This document shows, in pieces, positions 12,060 through 23,194 of a stretch of 64,000 bases of DNA. Numbering within the stretch: position 1 is the stretch's first letter; each line of letters opens with the position of its first letter. A program made the translations under genes and the position numbers. The stretch is taken from assembly GCA_050084515.1 (NCBI GenBank), contig CM114272.1, forward strand, positions 46,500,001 to 46,564,000, read 5' to 3'. This stretch comes from Blasia pusilla. Its lineage: Eukaryota; Marchantiophyta; Marchantiopsida; Blasiales. The notes below the pieces were generated by a model, which was given only the letters and a program-made list of their open reading frames with translations, was not told the origin of the DNA and did not search any database.

Positions 12060-13164
12060 TCACTAATTACTCTACTAGTCTAGGTCTATGGTTGGGTCTG
12101 GTGGATTAAGATATATGCGGTAATTTGGCGGCTCAAGAGTTCGAAGTCGGGTGGATTGGCGACGTTTTCCTATTGCAGTTGTTTCATCATCGAAAGAAAT
12201 GTATGAACTATCCATGGAATTATTGATGGATTGAGAGTTTGGAAAAATAGTTATGAGAACATCATTATCATTAGGCTTATCAACTTAGTCCACTATTTCA
12301 ACGTTTAAATATTGTGGAGGAGAATCTTGCACAGGTTCACTAGACTATGTGGAATAATACTTAATTCCTACTATTGCGACGATCTGAGGGTTGTGTTAGC
12401 AGAAGTGTTGGGCAGATTCGCTTCTCTTGAAGTCCTTCATTATTGCTCTTCCTTGTGCTCTCGAATCCAATGTTCCATTACATCATCATCTTCGTCTCTT
12501 CCGAGCCCCTCGGAGTGAAAGTTTTCAGTGTCGCCGATATGAGTATCCTCCCTCCCTTTGGTGCCATAAATTCCATATATTATATCCACGTCCTCTAGGT
12601 ACTCATCTTGCAAGTCAAGGTTATCTTCATGATTACCATCACGATTTCTTGCATATAAGCTAGACTCACTACAATCTTCTATAACCCTTCTAGCTTGTTC
12701 TTGTCCATCCCTTTAAGAAATGTATTGCTCATACAAGAGTGCTTGTCTTGAATTCCGAGAAACACCCTTGTCTCCAAACCTTGAGTTTGTGTAGATGTAC
12801 ATCAAATCCCTGGCACGCTCCTTGGTCAATTAATTCCTATGCTTGTTGTGGATAAAACCATAACTACTCCAATTTCTCTCCGCTGAAGAAGAAGAAACCA
12901 CTTGCGCTAATATGGACTTAGCCATAGAGGGCAATGTTGTTGCATCTTGATTGTGCATGCTCTACCAATCACAAGGGGCAAGTGAATCGAAAATTTCCCT
13001 ACCAAACTCATCAACAAAAAGTTCAAAATGGCTCACAATGTTGCCCAACTCTCGTAAACGAATACCTACATAAGAATTAGCCTCGGTGACATTGAGACCA
13101 TGCACCCCTTTGGCATATAGTTTTAGATATTGTTTGAGATCTCTCATGCACTCAACATTTTAAG
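12060..13164 (-). pseudogene. hAT-family transposase, 3' part, truncated by element A
   Basis: Minus-strand translation shows the hAT C-terminal dimerisation signature around 12790-12900 (SSSAERNWSSYGFIHNKHRN followed by LTKERARDLMYIYTNSR). Upstream, at 12962-13147, is VGIRLRELGNIVSHFELFVDEFG-type sequence. There are stops and indels, so it is a pseudogene. The coding sequence is cut at 13164 by the left terminus of element A. The sequence downstream of the hAT C-terminus (12060-12600) has a diverged inverted copy at 28330-28860. Confidence 0.7.
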
Positions 13165-13359
13165 GAGGTGCGGTAAGAGGAGAGGAAGAGAGGAGAGAGG
13201 AGAGAGGAAACTACCTTTAACCGAAATAGATACTTTTTTTTGAAGAGAGTTTCTGTTGGGTTGAAGAGAGGAAACTTTTTGTTTGAATTTTTTTGCATTT
13301 TTTTGTTCATATATTAAGCAATCCCACAGTTTTTTTTTCCTCTTCCATATTTTGGCAAC

Positions 13360-13386
13360 CCCTCTGAGTCTGACGAGTTGCAAATT
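13360..13386. repeat. Subterminal palindrome copy, L end of element A
   Basis: A degraded copy of the element palindrome (CTGAGTCTGACGAGTTGC) lies about 200 bp inside the L terminus. Equivalent copies occur in B (about 38178-38203) and in fragment D (about 26512-26536), so one palindrome in this position is ancestral. Confidence 0.6.
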
Positions 13387-13559
13387 GCACAAAATTTAGA
13401 AAACTGAAAAATCAGTGGAATCATAAGTGTGGAACCAATAACTTTTTCCATCCAAGGTCTGGAAAAAATCTATCATTTGCCCCGGGCTGAATAGAGTTCA
13501 AGCTCAAAGTGAAGGTTCAGGAAAAATAACAGTACAATCTAAAACCTCATTTTGCATCC

Positions 13560-16500
13560 TCAAAGTGGTTTGTTTAAAATACTTCGCACTTCTTTGAGGG
13601 ACAGAATTGGTTGGTGGATTCCTACTCCTACCTTCGACTCTCTTAAAACTACCAGCAACACATAGTACATGTGCTTACAAGGGAAATACCTTTTGCCACT
13701 TGTCTCTCTTTGGACAAAGTCATCACATGAACATGTGGGAAAGCAACAGATGTGCACCACATACACCCCTGTGACACTTGACTTTACAGTGTTGTTCCTG
13801 ACCCAATACATCCTTCCTATTCCATTGCTACTCAAGACATCTTTCATGGCGATGATCTCCATTTTTGCCTCCCGAGCTGATGCAATTCGCTTTGCTCTCT
13901 CCACCGTTGGCCTGCACATTCTGTTTCTCTTCACCCCATTTCTAGACTCAAACAGAAATAATGGATTGAGATCATCCACCTTCTCCGGGTACATGTTGAC
14001 ATCAATCTTGGGTTGAATACGAAATCAAGGTCTCAGTAATCTGAACATGCTCGAACTTCCCTCGTCTCACGAGTCCAAACCGGCACTTGTAAGATTGTCC
14101 ACTTTGTCTTGAGTGTAGTTCGTACCTACGGCGATGGGCCAAATCGTGGGGGTATTCCCGGGAGCTCCGATGGCAGCCGGATAAGACTTTCGGAAAGCGC
14201 AAGATTCATTTGGGCAGAAGAAGTACTTCAATTGATCCTCGGTCCTCGTGAAACGATCAAAGATTTTGAGTCCCCAAAACCCAGGCAGTGGTCATCCAGT
14301 CCTTGTACAGTTCTTATTTAGGAAAGCGCCACATGCTCTCCTAATGCCATCAGATCCTGCCCTGCAAGTGGGTCCACGTCCTAGGTTGCTCCGAGATATA
14401 TGCCACCGTTTTAGGTTGCAATCCACCTCCATTACCCGAATCCCATATTTTTGAACCACCCCAGTGACAGGATGTTGCGAACTTCTAGCAACGGAGGGCT
14501 TTTGAAATAAAACATTCACTGATTTTGGAGAAGTAACTCCATCACGGATTTGGGACAAGTCCGGGGTCCCCAAATACCTGGGCGGCGTAATTTTCTCATC
14601 CAAATCAATCACCGGATTCGTTCCTCGATGTTGCCTCTTCACCTGCCTGAAGTCAAGATACTTATCTGGTCTTCACGAGTCTCGCTTCGATCGCTCTACC
14701 AAAGATCATCAGATGGGACGTCTTGAAACCCGCCCACAAACATCCCCACCAATGTGTACGTCTTGCTCAAGTGGAGTTCCAGCTATGCACCGGTTGAAGG
14801 CTTCCACATACATTTTTTCATCACCAGATCTCACAGCCGCCCTGACATAGAGCTCGTAGATCGACGGCCCCTTTCCTTTTGTTATGCCTTTTGTGAGGAA
14901 GATATGGGATGCTGCAGACTGTAGCATTGCTCTTGCCTGGTCTTGTTGGCATGCCTCCACAAGTGAAATTCGTTGGCATGCTTGTGACGACCTCTAGGAG
15001 GAATGAACACTTTTTGCTCCACTTGTGTTGGGGCAGAGGGCATTTTCATGAACGTTCAATCCCTACAACGACGGCAATGTTAGAAGGGAACGAAAATAAC
15101 TCAGGAGTCAAAGAAATAAGCGACCTGTCGGAACCAAACTGGTTGCAGGCCCGAGGCATCCCATGAACGACTCTGCGACCCATCGGGTCCCGACGTGTTG
15201 TAACCTTAAACCCACCTACTGCAACCCGTTGGAACCCGACGGGTTGCAAGGCCGAGGCATCCCATGAACGACTCTGTGACCCGTCGGGTCCCGACGGGTT
15301 GCACACTCGCGTTGCACCAAAAATCTGGATGCAACCTGTCGGTTTTCGTTGGGTTGCACCCTCGGGCAACCCGTCGGTTTCCGTCGGGTTGCACACTCGG
15401 GCAACCCGTCGCATCCGACAGCTTGCTTGGTTTCTTGGGTTTGAAATCCAAATACCTCCCACGCTTCTCACCCTGAGCTACAACTTTACAAACAATTCTC
15501 AGCGTGAGCTTGACAAGACAAAATAGTGAACTCACCTGCCGCATGAAGTTTCCCCATTGTCTCATACGTATAGTCCACCAACTCAACCAAGAGCACAACT
15601 CTTTGTACTTCCCCTCAATCGCATGCTTCCTCCACCATCCATGAAGTTCTTCCTGGCATTCCATGGCCTGCTTCAAGGTTTTGTTGTCCTTGCAGCGTTG
15701 GAGTAGAGTGACATGCTCTGTCCTCTTATTCTCCTTGATGCAAGATTTGGTGTACCGGGTCACAGACTGTTGCCAATGGAAAGCATCCGACCTTTCCCTC
15801 TCCGGTTGAACCTCTCCACCCTGAACACTTCCCGGATAGCAATCCCCAAGGTTGTGCATTATGCGCCATGAACCCATAAATTTCGGAGGTGGCCTTTTGT
15901 TTTCCTTCACCACCTCCAATAAGAATAACCATCACATCTTCAAACCGCCAATGTCTTCGCGCTTTACTTCTGCAGACAAATATAGTTTTGAGTCCCTTCT
16001 CCACATGGTCATAAACGTGAGCACCCATCGTCAACCATCCGTTCAACACTCTGTAGCAAATATCAAAGCTTACCCAGCTCCCGTAAAGATCTTCCCCTTC
16101 CCTCATTCGATCTATAAGATCGAGGCCACTCGACGGACCTGTGGTTGACATTTTGAAGACATAGGCCCTGGATCCCTCGCCTCCTTGGCCCATGAACTGC
16201 CATCTCTGAATGAATGGAAATCTGGAGTTGGCCTTGATTCGGGCGATGGCATCCATTTCGGCCGTCTTTCCATCCAGAACTCGTATTTGACGTTGCAAAT
16301 TCCGGAAGCATTCAGGATCAGCGAGAAATGCGAGATTTTCCCAGAGTTGTTTCTCCTCAACTGCCGTGATCTCGCCCTGTCTATGGATTCCAAGCAATTG
16401 TTCATAAATTTGTGATGCCGTTGTGAGCTTGATCACTCCGGGCTTTGAACCCGGAGAGTTTCTGTAGACCTCAGCTACTTTCTTCGCCACATCCTCCTTG

Positions 16501-17542
16501 ATGTGTCTTTGAATTGCATCGGTCACAGGATGAGTGTGGGAGCCAACATGAACTGCCAGCCTTGTTTACTCTGACGTGGAGCCCAAGTCGTGGACAATGA
16601 AAAATATGTATGTAGGACACGCTCTAACGCAGAAGGGCGATGCCTGACAATGAGGACATCGATGGCCTCCCGGCGGTATGGTGGCACCGACCTCGTATGG
16701 AGTTTCTGCATTCTTGGGGGGGAATTGCGACGTATTGACTCGCCCGTTGCGCTCTAGATACGGGCATGCTGGACTTCTTCACTCCAAGGCTCCCACGCAT
16801 TGGCGGCGGGAGACAATCCAAGGACCATCTCGAATGGAAGCACTAGTCCGTTGAAGCTTGCACCATCGATGACAATCAGACTTTCTGTCCATACCCTTCA
16901 GGCGTCCTCCATCCTTCTTTTGAGCAGGAGCAGCAAGTGGAGGCAACTCAAAAATGCAATTACCATCGTATGTGGGCGGCAGCTCGTCAACAAGAATGTG
17001 CTTGAATATTTTCAAGGCCAGAGACGAAAGCAAACTATTGCTTGATACTCGCAAGAGGAACGAGTAGGCGGACAAAGGGCCCGATTGGTGTCCGACAGAT
17101 CCACCGAGGTTGATAACATACGGAATCTCTTCGGGAAGAACAACATTATTCTGGCGTGCGAAGTTGAGTCAAGCTGGATCTGCAGAGCTTGGAGTTGCAA
17201 ACGAGAGCTCGGAGCACTAGGAAATTCTAGACCGTCTACTTGGGAAACAGACGGGTCGAGGGGGCCGTAAACTCAGTATTGACCATTTGCTAGAGGTAGG
17301 AGATTCCATACTTTACGGTCGAGGTCACTTTGGCTGGACCGTCTCACCTATTATGTCTTCCGTATCGTCCACCCTAACATCTTTGGATACAAAGATGGTT
17401 CCAATTTGGAGAAGAAAGAAAGCGAGGCATGAAAATTTTCATCCACTGCTATGAAAGACTCACGAGTTTGGGGTCGAATGATTTCTGATTGAGGAAGGGC
17501 CGCCAGATGACTGCCACAAGTGAGCTTAACATAATTATCCAT
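13560..17542 (-). pseudogene. Element A gene 1: MULE-like transposase (WRKY-GCM1-like zinc finger, DDE core, SWIM)
   Basis: Starting at the ATG at 17542, pieces in several frames match copies B and C. The order is an N-terminal region (17542-17100); a Cys-rich segment, RRQCVGALECRSPACPY (about 16800-16740), then CPHCQASPFC and GSHTH as read in C; a helical segment (16526-16200); a DDE-like stretch with WVSFDICYRVLNGW (about 16080); an FMAHNAQ stretch and FHWQQSVTRYTK (15900-15720); an intron at 15063-15535 (GTGAGT...GTAG); and a C-terminal exon to 13560 ending in SWIM (CSCDDF...CKH near 13670-13740). GCM/WRKY fingers plus SWIM are typical of Mutator transposases (family knowledge). TGT has become TGA in the first Cys cluster and there are several frameshifts, so this copy is dead. 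The intact protein would be about 1150 residues. Confidence 0.7.
15063..15535 (-). repeat. Gene 1 intron of element A, with palindrome cluster
   Basis: On the minus strand the donor CAG/GTGAGT lies at 15535 and the acceptor GTTGTAG at 15063. The intron separates FMRQ from GLNVHENALC. Between about 15125 and 15425 it holds five to six palindromes of the family GCAACCCGTCGG...CCGACGGGTTGC, including variants with a GGGTCCCG centre. Copy C has an intron of nearly the same length (474 versus 473 bp) at the same place. Confidence 0.75.
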
Positions 17543-17592
17543 TCCAAGAAGATTCCAACGGGAGGAGAATGAGAATGAGAATGAGAATTTTT

Positions 17593-17600
17593 AATTTATA
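17593..17600 (-). promoter_or_regulatory. TATA box of gene 1, element A
   Basis: The minus strand reads TATAAATTAAAA, followed by a (GAGAAT)-type tract (ATTCTC repeats) and the gene 1 ATG about 55 bp downstream. The same TATA, tract and ATG order is kept in B (45081-45090, ATG 45014) and C (60894-60901, ATG 60958). Confidence 0.65.
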
Positions 17601-17804
17601 GTGAATAGGAAAACATATACTCCTGACAGATTTTTACTGACAAGATGAATTCGGTGGGTGACATTTTCTGACACAATGGATCCAATTCTGTAACACATTC
17701 AATTTTGTTGCAATATGTTACCGGATTTGGGAAGCAAAGGGTTGCAAATCACACTTGGAACCCGTCAGAGTCCTGGTAACTCAAAAATTACCCAAAGCTA
17801 ACCG

Positions 17805-18355
17805 AAGCCTGCAACCCGTCGGCTTCGGACGAGTTGCACGCTTCTGCCAAACATTGTCGAAGCGAGCAACCCGTCGCTCTCAGACGAGTTGCTCGGATAC
17901 CGCTCCTTCTTGCCCGCAGATGCTGGAGGCATGCAAACCGTCTGTTCCCGACGAGTTCCGCAGGTGCCTCACCTATTTGCCCAAAGACGGCAAGGCGTGC
18001 AACCCGTCGCCCTCCAATGGGTTGCGCAAGGGCCTCGCCTTGTGGTGCTTACATGAAGTGTGCAGCCAGCCGGACTCCGACAACTTGCACGGGAAGCCCG
18101 CATTCTTAACCCTTGACGAGGGAAGCGTGCAACCCAACGGTCTCCGACGGATTGCCTGGGTATGTCCCATTCCCGTCCCAAACACGGCGGAGGCGGGCAA
18201 CATGTCGGTCTCCGACGGGTTGCGCGGGTACCTCGCGTTCTTTTCCGAAGATGACGGAGGCGCTCAACCCGTCGGTCTCCGACGGGTTGCTCGCGCACGT
18301 GGCGACGTACCCAGGATGGCGGAGGCGCGCAACCTGTCGGACTCCGACGCATTGC
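17805..18355. repeat. Palindrome array between the two divergent promoters, element A
   Basis: Nine palindrome units start near 17812, 17867, 17932, 17998, 18062, 18127, 18197, 18262 and 18327, a spacing of about 65 bp. The spacers are themselves related (CGCGGGTACCTCGCGTTCTT and GAAGACGGCGGAGGCGC types), so this is a minisatellite with a palindromic core rather than a CRISPR array. The best unit (18265-18289) is symmetric except at its centre. Confidence 0.85.
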
Positions 18356-18445
18356 CCATTTTTCACCTCCGAACTTCCGTTACCTCCGGCACGTCGCCGT
18401 CGAAAGGACGACGGGACCCAACGGGGAGCCCAACGGCTAGAAAAG

Positions 18446-18453
18446 TATAAATA
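18446..18453 (+). promoter_or_regulatory. TATA box of gene 2, element A
   Basis: TATAAATA within AAAAGTATAAATAGGGCAGA, about 300 bp upstream of the gene 2 ATG (18746). The identical box recurs at 22561 (internal duplication), 46082 (B) and 60034-60041 on the minus strand (C). The leader carries repeats of the type GCGAGACGATTCGAG. Confidence 0.8.
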
Positions 18454-19465
18454 GGGCAGAAATCGCTCATTTCCGGTTTCTCATTTCGCGATCTTCATTC
18501 CTCACTCTCCCGCACGTCTGCTGATCAGATACGAAGGGGCATTTCACACGGCGACAGATCGCGAGTCGATAGGAGGGAATGAGAGCGAGACTATTCGACC
18601 GTACGACAGCGGGACGGTTCGACTGAACGATCGCGAGACGATTCGAGCTACCCATCAAGGCGATTCGAGCTACCCATCTCGACATCAACAAGGCAACTGA
18701 TCAAGGGATTCGTCGTGGACATAGGTGGAGGCAATTCCGGGAAAAATGACGAGGAAAAAATCACAAGCCAACAAGTCAGGGAGCTTCACTCCGAAGTCCA
18801 TTAGGACTCCTGCGTCAGCATCTCCTGGGCCTCGTTCGGCGAATGAAATTAGGCAGCAGGAAATCGAGGAGCGGGAAAGGGAAGCGGAGATGCACAACCA
18901 AGTGCTTCTTGCGAGACGTGTTCAAGAGGCGCTCGATAAACATAACGCAGAGGCTGAGACGTTGCAGGCCTTGAAGAAAAGGATTGCCGACGAAAAGAGA
19001 GAAAAGAAGCGTCTAGACGCGTCGGTGAGGAGAGCAGAATTGGCTAAAGCGAGAAGGGAAAAAGCGATAGCCATTGATGAGAGCCCTGCCCGTCCAACCG
19101 AAAGTGTTGAGATGGGAGAAATGTCCCCCATGAAGTCCGGGGACACAATCAACATAGTGGAAACACCAGAACTTCAAATCGATGATGACGAGGTCATGAG
19201 GACCGCCAGCGTGGAGATGGTGGACATGGCCGAAGAAGCCGGAGAGCGGTCATTCTGGACTCCAAGCCCGGCGGAGGACATCGACCTCTATCGGATCGAC
19301 GAGTTTCTAGTCGATTTGCCAGCTTCTGTCTCAGACAAGTTGGCTGGTCAAGAAACCGACCCCATTTTCGAGCGGATAAGAGAGGATCTGGGTTTTTGGA
19401 ATTATGTGAATTGCAATTCATTGGGAATTCAGTGTAGCTTATTGATCTTGTCCCGGTTCTGACAG

Positions 19466-19938
19466 GTGGTAAAGCAGATGGCACTCATGGAGGGCCACAA
19501 CGCCTTGAGGATTCCACTCTGCCGATTGCGGACAATGGAATACGTCCGTGAAATTCAGTCCGACGAGGACATCGCGAAGCTTAAACAATCGGCGGCGACA
19601 ACATCCTACGTCGATAGCTTTCCTCCCTTCTATGTTCAGCCTTACGACGAGCATGGAACCCAAGCTTTGGTTACGGAGGAGGACTTGGAAAAGCTCGACA
19701 CATTCTGGAGGATGCGAGACGAGGATTTCAGAAGGCAAGTAGAGGGCACGGAATTCAGCTGGATGAGGAATCTGCATTTCTTCATTTGGGATGGAAATCA
19801 CAGGTTCATGGCGTGGACCAAGTTTGCGGAGGAGCGGCCCAACTCATTGGAGGCACATTTTTGCGTGAAGGCAGTGGTCCTTCACCCATTCCCTCATCAC
19901 ATGGCGACGGTGGAGATGGCAATGCATGCCATGAACAC
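19466..19938 (+). other. ParB-like exon of gene 2, element A (exon 2)
   Basis: It is 473 bp with flanking consensus splice sites; B has an exon of the same length at 47120-47592. No stop or frameshift is present in either. The GNHR motif preceded by FFIWD fits the GxHRxxA nucleotide-binding signature of ParB/Srx folds. The exon is the best preserved part of the gene, which hints at recent constraint. Confidence 0.6.
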
Positions 19939-19954
19939 GTGAGTATCTTTAACA

Positions 19955-20665
19955 CTTACGCAACTCGTCGGGACGGTTGTTGGGATGCTTTAACACTTAC
20001 GCAACTCGTCGGACTCCGACGAGTTGCTCGATTGATGAATGGGTTAGGTTTTTTTTTGCCGAAAGCAACTCGTCGGACTTCGACGGGTTGCTCGACTCGA
20101 CGCTTTTTCGGATGTTTTTTTAAGAATGCAACTCGTCGGACTCCGACGAGTTGTTCGATTGACCACATATTTAATTAGTGTTTGGCCCAAAGCAAACCGT
20201 CGGAGTCCGACGGGTTGCTCGACTTGCCGCCTTGTCAGGATGTTTTTTGAAGAATGCAACTCGTCGGACTCCGACGAGTTGTTTGCATGACCGCAAGTTT
20301 AGAATGTTTTTTGCCCAAAGCAACCCGTCGGAGTCCGACGGGTTGCTTGCCTCAAAACTGTTTTTGGCCGAAATCAACTCGTCGGAGTCCGACAGGTTGC
20401 ATTCGGAAGTTGGTTCCCCAAATTTCGCGTCAAATTGCAAGTTTCCATTCAATTGCGCAACCTGTCGGACTCCGACGGGTTGCTATGTTCACGTTAGTAT
20501 GTTCAATTGCAAAACCCATCGGAGTCCGACGGGTTGAAACCAGGCATTAGCAAATCTGAATGCAATCCATCGGACTCCGACGGGTTGCATCATTTAGCTC
20601 GTTCCTAGAATCCGACCTTGAGCTGTGACGACTCGTCGGAGTCCGACGGGTTGCAGGAACCCATG
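19955..20665. repeat. Gene 2 intron 2 palindrome array, element A
   Basis: About a dozen palindromes at roughly 65-75 bp intervals, including a perfect 27-bp one at 20320-20346 (GCAACCCGTCGGA, G, TCCGACGGGTTGC) and variants with GCAACTCGTCGG arms. Arm changes are often matched on the other side (CTCG with CGAG), as expected of compensating change or gene conversion. The intron ends within a half-palindrome (TCCTGACGGGTTGAG) at the probable acceptor near 20685. Confidence 0.85.
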
Positions 20666-22385
20666 TTATTTCCTGACGGGTTGAGTTTGGATGTGCAGGA
20701 TTGTATCGGAGGGAATATCACCCATCACTGGATCCAGGACTGCGATCGGGTGAGGAAGGTGCTTACAACGCACCCGGGAGAGTACTGGGGGTTCTTGGGC
20801 GATGCCCTTGTCAATCAAATGCTTGCAAAGGGTGCTCAGATTAAAAAGAAAACTTGGGCAAATAAGTTTATTTCCCAAGATGCGGCCAGAACCATCCTTT
20901 GCTTTGGTCGAAGATACAAGGCGCGAAGAAGAGCGCCTGACCGAGTGGAGCGGAGGGAGAAGGTATCTGCGTCTGGCGCAAAATTCATCAAGCCGCAGAT
21001 TCTGCGACAACGAAATACACGGGCGAGCAAGATGCAGCGATACATCAAGCATTCTCAACCCCGAACTTGGTCCGGAGTTCTACAAGGAGCCGAAGGCGAT
21101 TATCAAGCGCCGGCGAAAAGGGATGAAGATCCGCATGGTCGATTGGGGAGAAAGTGTCCTGGATCGCATGCATCGGTTTGCATTGTCCGGCATAAGCAAG
21201 TTTAGGAGGATCCACCGATGAAAATCAGTCTCGAGGCCTGAGGCCGGAAGAGGGCGGCACACCATCCTCGGGTGTGTCCGATCCGATGATCTCCCACCGC
21301 TACGCGAATGGTCGTTTTCCGGGGCGCGTTGCGGGTTATCGGGAAGTCCGTGCTAGACGGTGCAAGCGAGCTCGAGGAAGATTAGAGCCCATCCTGGATG
21401 AAGCAAACCTTGAAAGTTCGGAGATTTGAGGTTTGGCTCGACGACATCCGGGACAAGCCAACCAAAACCAGGATTCAAGACAATGTTCAAGGTTTGCGTC
21501 CTCCCTCAGGCAGAGCTTGACGAAGAAGTAGAGGGGAACAAACGAGATCAAGCAAAGAAGAAGCGAGATCTACAAGAGCAGATGGCTGATTCTATTCGAC
21601 TAAAAGTTGCCCAACGGATGGTCTTTAGGTACCTCGTCCAGTGTAAGAATGCAGGTACGTGGGGAAAATAACCGGCAGCCTTGAAATTGTGGGCCGCGGC
21701 ATTTGGATGCGAGACATTCTCCATGTACGACATGGAGATGGGGCAGCACATGTCCGATTGGGAGGTGGAGAATTGCCCCATTTGGCTCAACTTCAACAAC
21801 CCTGAAGACATCACCGATAAGGATTTACAAGTGCTTCATGATGCAGTGGCCTCAGGACAAGACGACATCCCCAATTTCGTGCAGCCTGAAGACTTCTTCG
21901 GAGGAGATGCAGAAGAGCAGGCCCACGAGACAGCTGAGTTGGCTTCCAAGGTCCGCATAGCCAAAGACAAATCCACAGCGGGTCTCAAAGGCAAGGCGAG
22001 GGGAGGGAAAAATTCAGAGGCCAAGTCTTCCCAAAGAGAGGTTGAAGATTCAAGGCCAGAGGCAGAATCGTCCGGGCGAGCGGGGAGAGAGGGTCGGACC
22101 AAGTCCTTGGCGAAAAAAACCCCACCAGAGTCTGAGGTCATAGAGACCCTGACAAGCCGTCCGCAGACTCGGGAGAAGCGGAAGCGAGAGGTGCCAGGGT
22201 TGTCCCAAGGAGAATACAGTCCATCATCCTTGGGAAGACACAGACAAACAACGACCCGGACAAGCGTCCTCCTTCACTTCACTCCTTTACTGGATGAGCT
22301 GAAGAGCTTCAGTTCTCAAGCGTCGACACCAGCCATCGATAAATTGACAACGCAGGGACGGAAGCTCCAACAAAACGGGCAAGCT

Positions 22386-23183
22386 GCCTGGTCTCCGACG
22401 GGTTGCTCGCACACGTGGCGACGTACTCAGGATGGCGGAGGCGCGCAACCTGTCGGACTCCAATGGGTTGCCATTTTTCACCTCCGAACTTCCGTTACCT
22501 CTGGCACGTCGCCGTCGAACGGACGACGGGACCCAATGGTCAGCCCAACGGCTAGAAAAGTATAAATAGGGCAGAAATCGCTCATTTCCGGTTTCTCATT
22601 TCGTAATCTTCATTCCTCACTCTCCCACGTCTGGCGATCGGATCTGAAGGCGTTTCACGGCGACACATCGCGAGTCGATAGGAGGGAGCAGAGCGAGACT
22701 ATTCGACCGAACCGGGGCGGTTCGGTCGAACGATCGCGAGACGATTCGAGCTACCCATCAAGGCGATTCGAGCTACCCATCTCGACATCAGCAAGACAAC
22801 TGATCAAGGGATTCGTCGTGGACATAGTTGGAGGCAATTCCGGAAAAAATGACGAGGAAAAAATCACAAGCCAACAAGTCAGGGAGCTTCACTCCGAAGT
22901 CCATTAGGACTCCTGCGTCAGCATCTCCTGGGCCTCGTTCGGCGAATGAAATTAGGCAGCAGGAAATCGAGGAGCGGGAAAGGGAAGCGGAGATGCACAA
23001 CCAAGTGCTTCTTGCGAGACGTGTTCAAGAGGCGCTCGATAAACATAACGCAGAGGCTGAGACGTTGCAGGCCTTGAAGAAAAGGATCGCCGACGAAAAG
23101 AGAGAAAAGAAGCGTCTGGACGCGTCGGTGAGGAGAGCAGAATTGGCTAAAGCGAGGAGGGAAAAAGCGATAGCCATTGACTC
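22386..23183 (+). repeat. Internal duplication of promoter and gene 2 N-terminus, element A
   Basis: This block repeats about 18275-19072 with few differences, including the TATA box (22561) and the ATG (22849, MTRKKSQANKSG). The left junction lies in a palindrome half (CCTGG/TCTCCGACGG). The right junction (ATAGCCATTGA/CTCATC) joins the palindrome-rich sequence before the last exon. It replaces the part of gene 2 that holds methylase motif IV in B. Confidence 0.85.
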
Positions 23184-23194
23184 ATCTCCGTTGA

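Larger units (their letters stand above)
18746..22385 (+). pseudogene. Element A gene 2: coiled-coil, ParB-like domain and methylase-like protein (5' and middle exons)
   Basis: Exon 1 (18746-19375, 210 codons) is basic then acidic, with a heptad-like stretch (EEREREAEMHNQVLLARR). Its donor is mutated here (CGG/ATAAGA; B has GTAAGA). Exon 2 (19466-19938, acceptor TGACAG, donor GTGAGT) encodes the ParB/sulfiredoxin-like part: YVQPYDEHGTQAL, then FFIWDGNHRFMAW (GNHR near 19792) and ATVEMAMHAMNT where ParB proteins have their conserved Asn/Arg helix. Intron 2 is palindrome-rich. Exon 3 starts near 20686 (DCIGGNITHHWIQDC...) and continues in shifting frames to about 22385, where it runs into a duplication of the promoter. 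The methylase motif IV part is missing. ParB domains fused to DNA methylases are common in bacteria and phages (family knowledge). Confidence 0.65.

Noticed and set aside
17805-18355. CRISPR-like array (27-bp palindromic repeats with about 38-bp spacers)
   Set aside because: The spacers are related to one another, the repeats vary, the host is a plant and no Cas genes exist. It is a minisatellite with a palindromic core.
17755-18450. Long frames such as 17755-18450 and 60037-60645, with repeated QPVGLRRVA or SVSDGLL motifs, as proteins
   Set aside because: They are translations of the palindrome arrays. The palindrome (27 bp) and a spacing near 66 bp are multiples of three, which keeps frames open on both strands. 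They lie in promoters and introns.
18725-18746. GTG start of gene 2 at 18725
   Set aside because: This is a plant nuclear-type gene, so the ATG at 18746 is the plausible start.
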